A DNA stretch of 64,000 bases from assembly GCF_001418105.1 (NCBI RefSeq), contig NZ_LIQI01000022.1, positions 434,001 to 498,000 on the forward strand. Reading direction: 5' to 3'. The stretch is from Lacinutrix himadriensis. Lineage in GTDB: Bacteria > Bacteroidota > Bacteroidia > Flavobacteriales > Flavobacteriaceae. The position numbers and the translations under genes are program-made. Below, in pieces: positions 26,904 to 35,301 of this stretch. Below the pieces are notes generated by a model, which worked only from the letters and a program-made list of their open reading frames with translations, was not told the DNA's origin and made no database searches. Every line of letters begins with the position of its first letter. Position 1 is the stretch's first letter.

Positions 26904-28031
26904 ATGAAACTAAAAAATATAAAAATGAATAAAAAAACCACAACCACAATAGCACTTTGTCTTTTATGTGCCATTTTCACACTGAATAGCTGTAAGAATA
27001 CAGATAAAAAAGTAGAGAAAAAAACCAAAGAAAAAGAGATAGATAAAACAGTATATGCAAGTGATGTCATTCCGTTTTTCGATGATTGGAAATTAGTTTT
27101 AGGAAATGGAGCTAATGTTGGTATTGCAAATGATTTTGAAGACAAAGATTTCTTTTACACTGCAAACGACAGTGACGGGGATTGGGTAGTTTTCAAAGCA
27201 CCAAATGCTGGAAGCACACATGGAACTTCAAATAATACAAGAACCGAATTGGCACAAACCAAAAAATGGTATCCAGAAACGGCAAATGACAAATTAACTG
27301 CAACACTTAAAGTGATGCAAGTATCTGCAACTGGAGATGCACGAGTAGCTGCTTCTCATGCTGTAGTTGTTGGTCAAATTCATAGTGCCGATAAACATGA
27401 AAACGAACCGCTTAAAATATTTTACAAAAAATTCCCAGGACATACCAAAGGTTCTGTTTTTTGGCATTACGAAATAAATACGGAAGGGGAAGACAATTCT
27501 GGAAGATGGGATTATTCTTCCGCTGTTTGGGGTAATGATTTTTCAGTAGTTGGTGAAACCGCAGATACGTATCCTGAAGAGCCTAAAGATGGTATTGCTC
27601 TTGGTGAAACATTCAGCTATGAAGTACTAGTTAAAGACGGTATCATGACCTTAAATTTCACAAGTGAAGGACATGAAACAAGAACGTTTACAAAAAATTT
27701 ATTAACATCTGAATACACAACAAAAGCAGATATCCCAGAACAAACACAAAAATTATTTGTACCAATTGGTCAAGATGGTGTGGAGCGAAAAGCTGCTTAC
27801 ACTGGTGAAGGTTGTTTTTTCAAATTAGGTGCTTATAACCAAACCAACGGAAAATCTCCAGAAGTAAATAAAAACTGGTGTTCTGGTGCAGAAACACATG
27901 GTGGCGATATTGCAAAACAATATGCAGATGGAAACTATGCGGAAGTATGGTTTAAAACAGGAAGTATTTCGGTAAGTGAAAATGCGGTATCTAACGATGG
28001 CTATTTCAATAAAAACGACAAAGTAAAATAA
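26904..28031 (+). CDS. alginate lyase, polysaccharide lyase family 7 (second copy, lipoprotein)
   Basis: 375 aa; an alternative ATG at 26925 (MNKKTTTT) gives a shorter and equally good lipobox leader (AIFTLNSC). PL7 motifs match the first copy: NNTRTELAQ, VVVGQIHS and FKLGAYNQTNG, with the same insert (KHENEPLKIFYKKFPG) and the same DGVERKAAYTGE segment near the C-terminus. It carries a C-terminal extension (SENAVSNDGYFNKNDK) that the first copy lacks. The two are probably a local duplication, now separated by the gluconate fusion and the Nramp-like gene. Probably surface- or periplasm-anchored. Confidence 0.94.
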   Translation: MKLKNIKMNKKTTTTIALCLLCAIFTLNSCKNTDKKVEKKTKEKEIDKTVYASDVIPFFDDWKLVLGNGANVGIANDFEDKDFFYTANDSDGDWVVFKAPNAGSTHGTSNNTRTELAQTKKWYPETANDKLTATLKVMQVSATGDARVAASHAVVVGQIHSADKHENEPLKIFYKKFPGHTKGSVFWHYEINTEGEDNSGRWDYSSAVWGNDFSVVGETADTYPEEPKDGIALGETFSYEVLVKDGIMTLNFTSEGHETRTFTKNLLTSEYTTKADIPEQTQKLFVPIGQDGVERKAAYTGEGCFFKLGAYNQTNGKSPEVNKNWCSGAETHGGDIAKQYADGNYAEVWFKTGSISVSENAVSNDGYFNKNDKVK

Positions 28032-28043
28032 ATTATAATTACG

Positions 28044-28811
28044 ATGACAAATAATAAATTAACAGGAAAAAACATACTAATCACAGCAGGAGCTCAAGGA
28101 ATTGGAGAATCTATCACTAGACATTTTATAGATAGTGGTTCTAATGTTGCTATCCACTATTTTTCTAGTGCAGATACTGCGAATGAATTAGTAGCGTACG
28201 CCCATAGTAAAGGTGTAAAAGCAGTTGCTATATCTGGTGACTTAACAAAAGAAGCCGATGCAAATGCCATGGTAGAAAAAACGGTAGAAGCATTTGGAGG
28301 TTTAGACATACTTATCAATAACGCAGGTTCTTTGGTTGCAAGAAAAATGCTAAACGAAATGGAAACGGAGTTCTGGCATAAGGTAATGGACATCAACCTT
28401 ACTTCGATGATGTTTGTTACACGAGCAGCAGCTCCATATTTAGCAAAACAAGACAACAGTAGTATTGTTAATTTAGCATCCCTTGCAGGACGTAAAGGTG
28501 GTCATCCAGGATCTTTAGTGTACTCCACAAGTAAAGGTGCCATCTTAACATTTACACGTGCGTTGTCTACAGAATTAGGTGCACAAGGCACTCGAGTGAA
28601 CGCGGTTTCTCCAGGTCTTATTCTTGGTACCTCCTTTCACAATACACATACCACAAAAGAATCTGCAGCTGCAACAACTGCAGGAATACCAATACAACGA
28701 GCAGGTAATGCTGCCGATGTAGCTCGAGCGGTTTTATATTTAGCCTCAGAATACGATGGCTTTATTACAGGAGCTACACTTGATATTAATGGTGGTGTAT
28801 ATAATATGTAG
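28044..28811 (+). CDS. SDR-family oxidoreductase, possible DEH reductase
   Basis: 255 aa, the classical short-chain dehydrogenase length. The cofactor motif is TAGAQGIGE (about residues 14-22), NNAG is present, and the active site has Ser-Leu-Ala before YSTSK. The C-terminus reads GFITGATLDINGGVYNM. In alginate loci, such enzymes reduce 4-deoxy-L-erythro-5-hexoseulose uronate (DEH) to 2-keto-3-deoxygluconate with NADPH or NADH. A second SDR in the same locus (39182) could be the main DEH reductase, so the two may differ in cofactor or in substrate. It is 12 nt after PL7 and 37 nt before PL17. Confidence 0.83.
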   Translation: MTNNKLTGKNILITAGAQGIGESITRHFIDSGSNVAIHYFSSADTANELVAYAHSKGVKAVAISGDLTKEADANAMVEKTVEAFGGLDILINNAGSLVARKMLNEMETEFWHKVMDINLTSMMFVTRAAAPYLAKQDNSSIVNLASLAGRKGGHPGSLVYSTSKGAILTFTRALSTELGAQGTRVNAVSPGLILGTSFHNTHTTKESAAATTAGIPIQRAGNAADVARAVLYLASEYDGFITGATLDINGGVYNM

Positions 28812-28848
28812 TTTTATTATATTAACAATACAATAGATCTTTTTTAAT

Positions 28849-31122
28849 ATGAAAAATCAATTCTCTTTTTGCTTTATTTTAGTCTTTGTTTTATGCGCGA
28901 TGTTTTCCTGCAAGAAAGAGAACACGTCTGTATCCAATGTGGAAACAATAATACCTAGTACAGAAGCGCATCCAAAGTTAATTTTAACTGCACAAGGTGT
29001 AAAAGATATTAGAGCACAATTGGGGAATATTCCAATTTTTGATAATACGTTAAAAGCAGTTCAAGAGGAAATAGATGCCGAAATTGCATTAGGAATAGAC
29101 ACACCAATACCATTAGATTATTCTGGTGGTTATACACATGTACGTCATAAACGAAACATGATTGTTTTGCAAAAAGCAGGTGTTTTGTATCAAATTTTAG
29201 ACGATGAAAAATATGCGAAGTATGTAAAAGACATGTTGATGCAATATGAAGCGATGTACAAAACATTACCATTGCATCCAAAAACAAGATCCTATGCAAG
29301 AGGTAAATTATTCTGGCAATGTCTAAATGATTCTAATTGGTTAGTATATGTAAGTCAGGCTTACGATTGTATTTATAATTATTTATCTGAAGAAGAACGA
29401 AACAAACTAGAAACGAACTTATTTAAACCATTTGCAGATCACATTTCTATAGACAGTCCGCAATTCTACCAAAGAGTACACAATCATAGTACCTGGGGAA
29501 ATGCAGCAGTTGGCATGATTGGTTTAGTAATGGATGATCAAGAATTAATTGATCGCGCTTTGTACGGAATTAAAGATTTAAAATTAGATACGAATGAAAA
29601 AGATGACGATGGTGGCTTTTTAAATAAAGACGGAAAAGCTGGCTTTCTTGCGAATATTGAAGAACCTTTTTCTCCTGATGGTTATTATAACGAAGGACCA
29701 TATTACCAACGTTATGCGATGTATCCGTTTTTAATTTTTGCGGAAGGATTGCACAACGTGAAACCAGAATTGAAGATTTTTGAATATAAAGATGGGGTAT
29801 TACTAAAATCGATACATGCTTTATTAAATCTATCGGATGCAGATGGCGATTTTTTTCCACTTAACGATGGTCAAAAAGGCATGTCGTATTACACTAGCGC
29901 TTTAGTTACAGCTGTAGATATTTCGTATCATTTTGGTACGCAAGACCCAGGTTTATTAAGCATAGCTTCAGCACAAGACCGTGTATTACTAGACGATTCT
30001 GGTCTTGCAGTAGCACTTGGTATCAAAAACGGGAAAGCAAAACCATTCGATAAAAAATCAATTAATCTTTCGGATGGACCAAACGGAACACAAGGCGGAG
30101 TTGCTATTTTAAGAAATGAAGATATAGAACTCGTATTTAAGTATGCTGCGCAAGGCTCTAGCCATGGTCATTATGATAAGTTGTCGTATTCGTTATACGA
30201 AAAAGGCGAAGAAATTCTTCAGGATTACGGTTTAGCGCGTTTTGTAAATATCGAACAAAAAGGTGGTGGAAATTACCTAAAGGAAAACAAGACTTGGGCA
30301 AAACAAACCATTGCACATAATACGGTAACACAAAACGAAACGTCTCATTTTAATGCGAAGTATGAAATAGGAAGTCAGCATCATTCGGTACTAAACTATT
30401 TTTCTTCAGAAAATGAAAACGTACAAGTAGCAAGCGCCAAAGAAAGCAATGCCTACCCTGGAACAAAAATGCTTCGTACCATGGCAATTATAAAAGATGA
30501 AGATTTTGAAAAGCCATATATGTTAGATATTATGAAGGTGACTTCAGATAAAGCCAATCAATATGATTTTCCGTATTACTTTTTAGGACAAGTAATTCAA
30601 ACAAATTTTGACTACAAAACACCTAAGACATTAAATCCTTTAGGAACAAAAAATGGATATCAACATCTATTTGTAGAAGGAACAGCAAAAGCGTCTAGTG
30701 ATAATAGCAAACTATCCTGGTTAAACAAAGGAAATTTTTACACCTTAACAACTGCAACTAATACTAGTGATGAATTGTTGTTTACTAGAATTGGAGCAAA
30801 CGATCCAGAATTTAATTTAAGACGCGAAGCAGCTTTCATGCTAAGACGAAAAAATGCTAAAAACACTATTTTTGTTTCGGCAATTGAAGCACACGGAAAT
30901 TATAGTCCAGTGACAGAATCTGCAGTAAACTCCAATAGTAGTATCACAGCATTAAAAGTGATTTTAGATACCGAAGCGTATACTGCAATACAAATCACCA
31001 ATATAAAAGGGAATACCAAACTGTTTATAACAGCAAACACAAATGCTTCAAAAGAAGCGAAACATAACATAAAAATTAACGATAAGAATTACGAGTGGTC
31101 AGGTTCTTATTATTTCAAATAA
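28849..31122 (+). CDS. alginate/oligoalginate lyase, polysaccharide lyase family 17 (lipoprotein)
   Basis: 757 aa with a lipobox leader (VLCAMFSC). The N-terminal alpha/alpha toroid carries the active-site Asn-His in QRVHNHSTWGNAAVG and the Tyr region in NEGPYYQRYAMYP. The C-terminal heparinase II/III-like beta-sheet domain begins around SDGPNGTQGGVAIL and has a zinc- or active-site-type His in GSSHGHYDKLSYSLY. PL17 enzymes are exolytic and release the unsaturated monomer from oligomers, the last depolymerisation step before KdgF. The KdgF gene follows after a gap with a stem-loop. Confidence 0.94.
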   Translation: MKNQFSFCFILVFVLCAMFSCKKENTSVSNVETIIPSTEAHPKLILTAQGVKDIRAQLGNIPIFDNTLKAVQEEIDAEIALGIDTPIPLDYSGGYTHVRHKRNMIVLQKAGVLYQILDDEKYAKYVKDMLMQYEAMYKTLPLHPKTRSYARGKLFWQCLNDSNWLVYVSQAYDCIYNYLSEEERNKLETNLFKPFADHISIDSPQFYQRVHNHSTWGNAAVGMIGLVMDDQELIDRALYGIKDLKLDTNEKDDDGGFLNKDGKAGFLANIEEPFSPDGYYNEGPYYQRYAMYPFLIFAEGLHNVKPELKIFEYKDGVLLKSIHALLNLSDADGDFFPLNDGQKGMSYYTSALVTAVDISYHFGTQDPGLLSIASAQDRVLLDDSGLAVALGIKNGKAKPFDKKSINLSDGPNGTQGGVAILRNEDIELVFKYAAQGSSHGHYDKLSYSLYEKGEEILQDYGLARFVNIEQKGGGNYLKENKTWAKQTIAHNTVTQNETSHFNAKYEIGSQHHSVLNYFSSENENVQVASAKESNAYPGTKMLRTMAIIKDEDFEKPYMLDIMKVTSDKANQYDFPYYFLGQVIQTNFDYKTPKTLNPLGTKNGYQHLFVEGTAKASSDNSKLSWLNKGNFYTLTTATNTSDELLFTRIGANDPEFNLRREAAFMLRRKNAKNTIFVSAIEAHGNYSPVTESAVNSNSSITALKVILDTEAYTAIQITNIKGNTKLFITANTNASKEAKHNIKINDKNYEWSGSYYFK

Positions 31123-31146
31123 AACAAAACAATTAAGATTATGAAC

Positions 31147-31192
31147 CTTCCATATCTGTAACTTAATACGCAAGAGAACGATTATATGGAAG
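31147..31192 (+). other. intercistronic stem-loop between PL17 and kdgF
   Basis: CTTCCATAT pairs with ATATGGAAG around a 28-nt loop. There is no T tail. It is comparable with the hairpin after the first PL7 gene. Confidence 0.45.
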
Positions 31193-31229
31193 CAAGATAT
31201 GACCTTTTAAAAACAATAAAAATAAACAT

Positions 31230-31604
31230 ATGAAAAGATTTAGCGAAAAGTATGTCATCACAAAAGACATGGAATGGGAAGTACTAGGTGGCGGAGTATC
31301 TAGAAAATTTTTAGGTTACGATAACCAAATCATGATGGTAAGAGTGAAGTTTGACACAGGTGCATTAGGTGCTCCACATCAACATTTTCACACACAAGCT
31401 ACCTATTGTGTTTCTGGTAAATTTGAATTTGAAATTGATGGAGAAAAGCAAATTGTAGAAGCAGGAGATGGTGTCTATATTGAACCTAATTTATTGCATA
31501 GTGCCATTTGTTTAGAAGAAGGAGAACTTATTGACACCTTTAGTCCAGTAAGAGAAGATTTCTTAAGTGGTGATGCAGTATCTTATTTTGCAGATAAATC
31601 CTAA
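31230..31604 (+). CDS. kdgF: KdgF-type cupin, unsaturated uronate linearising enzyme
   Basis: 124 aa single-domain cupin, about the family length. The metal site is PHQHFHTQATYCVSG (two His and a Gln) with a later His in EPNLLHSAICLEEGE; the substrate-facing tail has DTFSPVREDFL, a KdgF hallmark. KdgF converts the 4,5-unsaturated monouronate released by PL17 into its linear keto form (DEH). It is the last gene of the left operon. No signal peptide, so cytoplasmic. Confidence 0.93.
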   Translation: MKRFSEKYVITKDMEWEVLGGGVSRKFLGYDNQIMMVRVKFDTGALGAPHQHFHTQATYCVSGKFEFEIDGEKQIVEAGDGVYIEPNLLHSAICLEEGELIDTFSPVREDFLSGDAVSYFADKS

Positions 31605-31851
31605 GAAAAAAAATTACTAGCTATTTCTAGAGGTTAAAACAGTTTTATGGGATTTTAGAGATTCTATATACATTTCACCTCTAGAAATACATGTAGCAAC
31701 TTACCATAAAGAAGGAATATTTAGAAATAATTCCTTTACTCCTATACATGAGCACTTTATGAAATAGCGGTAAAACTCTTACGTTTAAAGTAAATGTTTG
31801 CTATTTTAACTTAAACATATACTCAATTAACATATAAAATTCACGAAAACG
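31605..31851. other. non-coding stretch downstream of kdgF with a large inverted repeat
   Basis: No credible gene. The main structure is a perfect 13-bp inverted repeat at 31622-31689, then AT-rich sequence up to the susC promoter. The right part of the 490-nt gap is covered by the promoter, operator and leader hairpin entries. Confidence 0.6.
31622..31689. other. long-loop inverted repeat after kdgF
   Basis: TATTTCTAGAGGT at 31622-31634 is perfectly complementary to ACCTCTAGAAATA at 31677-31689, with a 42-nt loop. There is no T run, so it is not a standard terminator. It may protect the 3' end of the left operon transcript. Confidence 0.55.
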
Positions 31852-31881
31852 TTGTAATTAACAAAATTTTATATATATTTG
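31852..31881 (+). promoter_or_regulatory. promoter of the susC/susD operon
   Basis: TTG at 31852-31854, a 19-nt spacer, then TATATTTG at 31874-31881. Spacing and overlap with the operator are the same as at the PL6 promoter. Confidence 0.83.
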
Positions 31882-31905
31882 GTAAACCAATCTGGTAAAC
31901 CAATT
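31879..31905. promoter_or_regulatory. tandem palindromic operator of the alginate regulon (copy 2)
   Basis: Two TGGTAAACCA palindromes start 13 bp apart with ATC between them. Compared with copy 1 at 20081 only one base differs (A for T in the second palindrome). It overlaps the -7 box and the expected start of transcription. Confidence 0.83.
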
Positions 31906-31926
31906 ATTTTACCGGATTAAAACCAA

Positions 31927-31960
31927 AAAAAAAAGGACAAGTAAAAACCTATCCTTTTTT
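31927..31960 (+). terminator. terminator-like hairpin in the susC leader
   Basis: AAAAAAAGGA pairs with TCCTTTTTT around a loop of about 15 nt, ending in T residues. It lies downstream of the promoter and about 135 nt before the susC ATG, so it falls inside the predicted 5' leader, where it could attenuate transcription. The stem is AT-rich and weak. Confidence 0.5.
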
Positions 31961-32094
31961 ATAAAATACTTCTTCGTCGGGAAGTAATCATGTAACAAAA
32001 CATAACATTACAAAAGTAACAAACATATTGATACTTGCCTAATAATTGTGTTTTTAGTAAAACAAATTAATTAACTAAAACTTAAAAATTAATT

Positions 32095-35000
32095 ATGAAT
32101 TTAAAAGCTAAATCGGCATTATTTGCATTACTCTTTATGTGCATTTCTGCCTTTGCCCAAGAAAAAGTAACGATAACAGGGGTAGTTGTTGATGCTGAAG
32201 ATAATATGCCTTTACCAAGTGTAAATGTTATTATTGTAGGTACAAGTACAGGAACAAGTACAGATTTTGATGGTAACTATCAAATACAAGTTAAAAAAGG
32301 AGAAATATTACAATTCTCTTATATTGGTTATATTTCGCAAAATGTAACTATTGATGGTCAAAGCACAATTGATATCTCTTTAGCAGCAGATGCTAATAAT
32401 TTAGATGAGGTTGTTGTTGTTGGTTATGGTACACGTAAAAAATCGCACCTTACTGGATCTATTTCAAGTATAGGTGGTGAAGATGTTGCTGCGGTACAAG
32501 CTACACGTGTGGATGAAGCATTAGCAGGTAAGTTACCTGGTGTATTAATTCAAAACCAAGATGGTTCACCTGGTGCAGCTCCAAAGATTCAAATTAGAGC
32601 AGCTTCTTCTATTTCAGGTAATTCCAATCCATTAATTGTTGTGGATGGTTACCCTATTTCAGGAGGTTTAGAAACGGTTAATCCAAACGATATTGAAAGT
32701 CTAGAAATTTTAAAAGATGCAGCTTCTGCAGCTATTTATGGTTCTAGAGGTGCAAATGGTGTTATCTTGATTACCACCAAAAAAGGAAAATCAGGTAAAG
32801 CTAGTTTTAATTATAATGTATATACAAGTTTCTCTAGTAAATACCGCAAAAACATACTTAAATCAGGTAAAGAATGGGGTGCTTATTCTAGAGAGCAAAT
32901 CGCTGCTGGGAACTGGCAAGGTACTGTAGACAATGTAGATCCAGAATTTTTAGAATATAGACTTAGTGCTTATGAAAATTCACCTGGAGCTATTAGCCCA
33001 GAAGATTGGTTATTTAGAAATGGTAATACTACGAGTCATGATTTTAGCATGAGCGGTGGTACTGACGATGTAAATTATTTTGGATCTATTGGTTATCAAA
33101 AAGCAGAAGGTGTTATAATCACTGAAGGTTACGAAAGACTAAATGCTCGTCTAAATATCGATGCTAAATTAGGAGATAGATTTAAAACTGGAATAAGCTT
33201 TAATGGATTCACATCGGATAGAGATATCTTAGGTCACGACATGAGAGATCTTTTAAGAGCAACTCCTGTTACTCCTATTTACCATACCGCAGAATCTATT
33301 GCATTCGTTCAAGCGCTAGATGCGCAAGCACAAGCTTTAGGTTTAGAAGCGTTTGATGTTGGTTATAGAGGGTCTGGATACGAAGCAAATAGTATTTACA
33401 CTTTAGAACCTGGTATGGCAGCGCAAGATTGGCATTATGGAAGAAACAATAATGGTATTGGAGGTTCTGGTGATGCAGGTCCTGCAGCAAAGCTTGACAA
33501 TACAGAACGTTGGGAAAAAACATTTTTTGGTAACGTAAGTTCTTATTTACAATACGAAATCATAGATGGATTAAATATGAAAACGGTTTTAGGTGGAGAT
33601 CTTAAAGATACCCAATACTACGAACACAGATTACTAGGATTTGATTCTAGAGCAAGAAACTCTCAAACCTATATGGATCAAACAGATTTAAAAGTATCTT
33701 CTGTATTAAGTGAAACTACTTTAAATTTTGCTAAAGAATTTGGTAAGCATGACGTCTCTGCTGTTGTTGGTATGGAATTTCAAACAACAAAACTTAAAGG
33801 AACTGCTTTAGATGGTGTGAATGTACCAGATACAGCAATTCTTAACTACAACTTATTTGACCCTGCTGATATCACAGTAACAGAAAGAGATGAAACTAGA
33901 GCTAGAAAGAGTCTTTTTGGAAGAGTTAACTATGCATATGACGATCGTTATTTATTCTCCGTATCTGTAAGAAGAGATGGTGATTCCCGTTTTGGAGCGA
34001 ATGAACAATACGCAACATTCCCAGCATTTTCTTTAGGTTGGAATGTAGATAAAGAAGCTTTCTTAGAAGATAGTGAAATATTAAGTAAGTTAAAATTAAG
34101 ATTTAGTTATGGATCTTTAGGTACTGCTTCCTTTTTAGGTTCGTATGATGCTTTAAAACTTTTAGAACCACAAGCAACCTATTATGGAACTGGATTCTTA
34201 ATTCCAGAAAATACTGAAAATCCAGATTTAACTTGGCAAACAAATACAGAAACAAACTACGGTGTAGATTTCGGATTCTTAAATAACCGATTTACATTAG
34301 GTGTAGATTACTATACTTCAGATATTGAAGATATATTAATTAACCAAAGTATTTCTGAAGTATATGGTACTCCTTCTATAGTAGTGAACTCTGGAGATGT
34401 TAGAAGTTCTGGTTGGGAATTTGATATCAATGCAAGAGTAGTAAACAGTGATGATTTTTCTTGGACGGTAGGTGCTAACTTATCTACGGTAAAAACAGAA
34501 ATTACAGATTTAGGTGGTCTTACTGAATTACCACAAACTATTTACGGAACAAGCGGTAGAGGTCCAGTATTTAGAAATTATATAGGTGGTGGTATTGGTG
34601 AAATGTGGGGATTAGAAACCACAGGAGAAGTTGAAATGCAATATTTAGCAGATGGAACTAGAAGTCCTAATAACGTATCTGGAGAATCTTATGTGGTAGA
34701 TCAACAATCTCCTGGAGAACCTGGATATGGTGAAATTGATAATACTAGAACGGTTGAAAACGGTGGAGATTTAGTTAAAATAGGACAAAACACACCAGAT
34801 TTTTACTGGGGAATGTCTCATAACTTAAATTATAAATCTTTTGATATGTCTTTCCAAATTCAAGGATCACATGGTGCTGAGGTTTACAATATTGACCCAC
34901 TTTATTACGGTTCACAATGGGGAGGAAGATTAGTAGATAGTTTTGATGCAGATGACGATGGTATTGCAGATCATAATGGACAACATTATACCGCAAGTAG

Positions 35001-35292
35001 AAATCAAACAGATGCAATGATACAAGACGCTTCTTTTGTAGCTTTAAAAAACCTAACTATTGGTTATACACTTAAAGAAGATGTAATCAATAAAATAGGA
35101 TTAAGTTCTGTTAGAGCATATGTTGCAGCAACTAACTTATTATACCTATGGGCAGACGATTATACATCCTATAACCCAGAAGGTGTAAATACTTCAGGTG
35201 GTGATTATTTAGGACCAACAACATATGGAGCACAATTTGGAGCGAGTCCTGTTGTAAGAAGTTTCACTATTGGTTTAAATATTAATTTTTAA
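32095..35292 (+). CDS. susC: SusC/RagA-family TonB-dependent outer-membrane transporter
   Basis: 1065 aa with a Sec signal peptide (ending ISAFAQ). Order: a carboxypeptidase-like regulatory domain (VTITGVVVDAEDNMPLPSVNV, about 25-100), the TonB-box-like and plug region beginning NNLDEVVVVGYGTRKK, the SusC signature SIEILKDAASAAIYGSRGANGV (here ESLEILKDAASAAIYGSRG), and the beta-barrel to the terminal aromatic residue (NINF). It imports alginate oligosaccharides over the outer membrane with its SusD partner, 9 nt downstream. The long 5' leader suggests additional control. Confidence 0.96.
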   Translation: MNLKAKSALFALLFMCISAFAQEKVTITGVVVDAEDNMPLPSVNVIIVGTSTGTSTDFDGNYQIQVKKGEILQFSYIGYISQNVTIDGQSTIDISLAADANNLDEVVVVGYGTRKKSHLTGSISSIGGEDVAAVQATRVDEALAGKLPGVLIQNQDGSPGAAPKIQIRAASSISGNSNPLIVVDGYPISGGLETVNPNDIESLEILKDAASAAIYGSRGANGVILITTKKGKSGKASFNYNVYTSFSSKYRKNILKSGKEWGAYSREQIAAGNWQGTVDNVDPEFLEYRLSAYENSPGAISPEDWLFRNGNTTSHDFSMSGGTDDVNYFGSIGYQKAEGVIITEGYERLNARLNIDAKLGDRFKTGISFNGFTSDRDILGHDMRDLLRATPVTPIYHTAESIAFVQALDAQAQALGLEAFDVGYRGSGYEANSIYTLEPGMAAQDWHYGRNNNGIGGSGDAGPAAKLDNTERWEKTFFGNVSSYLQYEIIDGLNMKTVLGGDLKDTQYYEHRLLGFDSRARNSQTYMDQTDLKVSSVLSETTLNFAKEFGKHDVSAVVGMEFQTTKLKGTALDGVNVPDTAILNYNLFDPADITVTERDETRARKSLFGRVNYAYDDRYLFSVSVRRDGDSRFGANEQYATFPAFSLGWNVDKEAFLEDSEILSKLKLRFSYGSLGTASFLGSYDALKLLEPQATYYGTGFLIPENTENPDLTWQTNTETNYGVDFGFLNNRFTLGVDYYTSDIEDILINQSISEVYGTPSIVVNSGDVRSSGWEFDINARVVNSDDFSWTVGANLSTVKTEITDLGGLTELPQTIYGTSGRGPVFRNYIGGGIGEMWGLETTGEVEMQYLADGTRSPNNVSGESYVVDQQSPGEPGYGEIDNTRTVENGGDLVKIGQNTPDFYWGMSHNLNYKSFDMSFQIQGSHGAEVYNIDPLYYGSQWGGRLVDSFDADDDGIADHNGQHYTASRNQTDAMIQDASFVALKNLTIGYTLKEDVINKIGLSSVRAYVAATNLLYLWADDYTSYNPEGVNTSGGDYLGPTTYGAQFGASPVVRSFTIGLNINF

Positions 35293-35301
35293 AAAAAAAA
35301 C

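Noticed and set aside
31605-32094. Small protein gene in the gap before susC
   Set aside because: Short frames exist but none has a start with promoter support, a leader or a recognisable pattern; the gap is better explained by regulatory structure.
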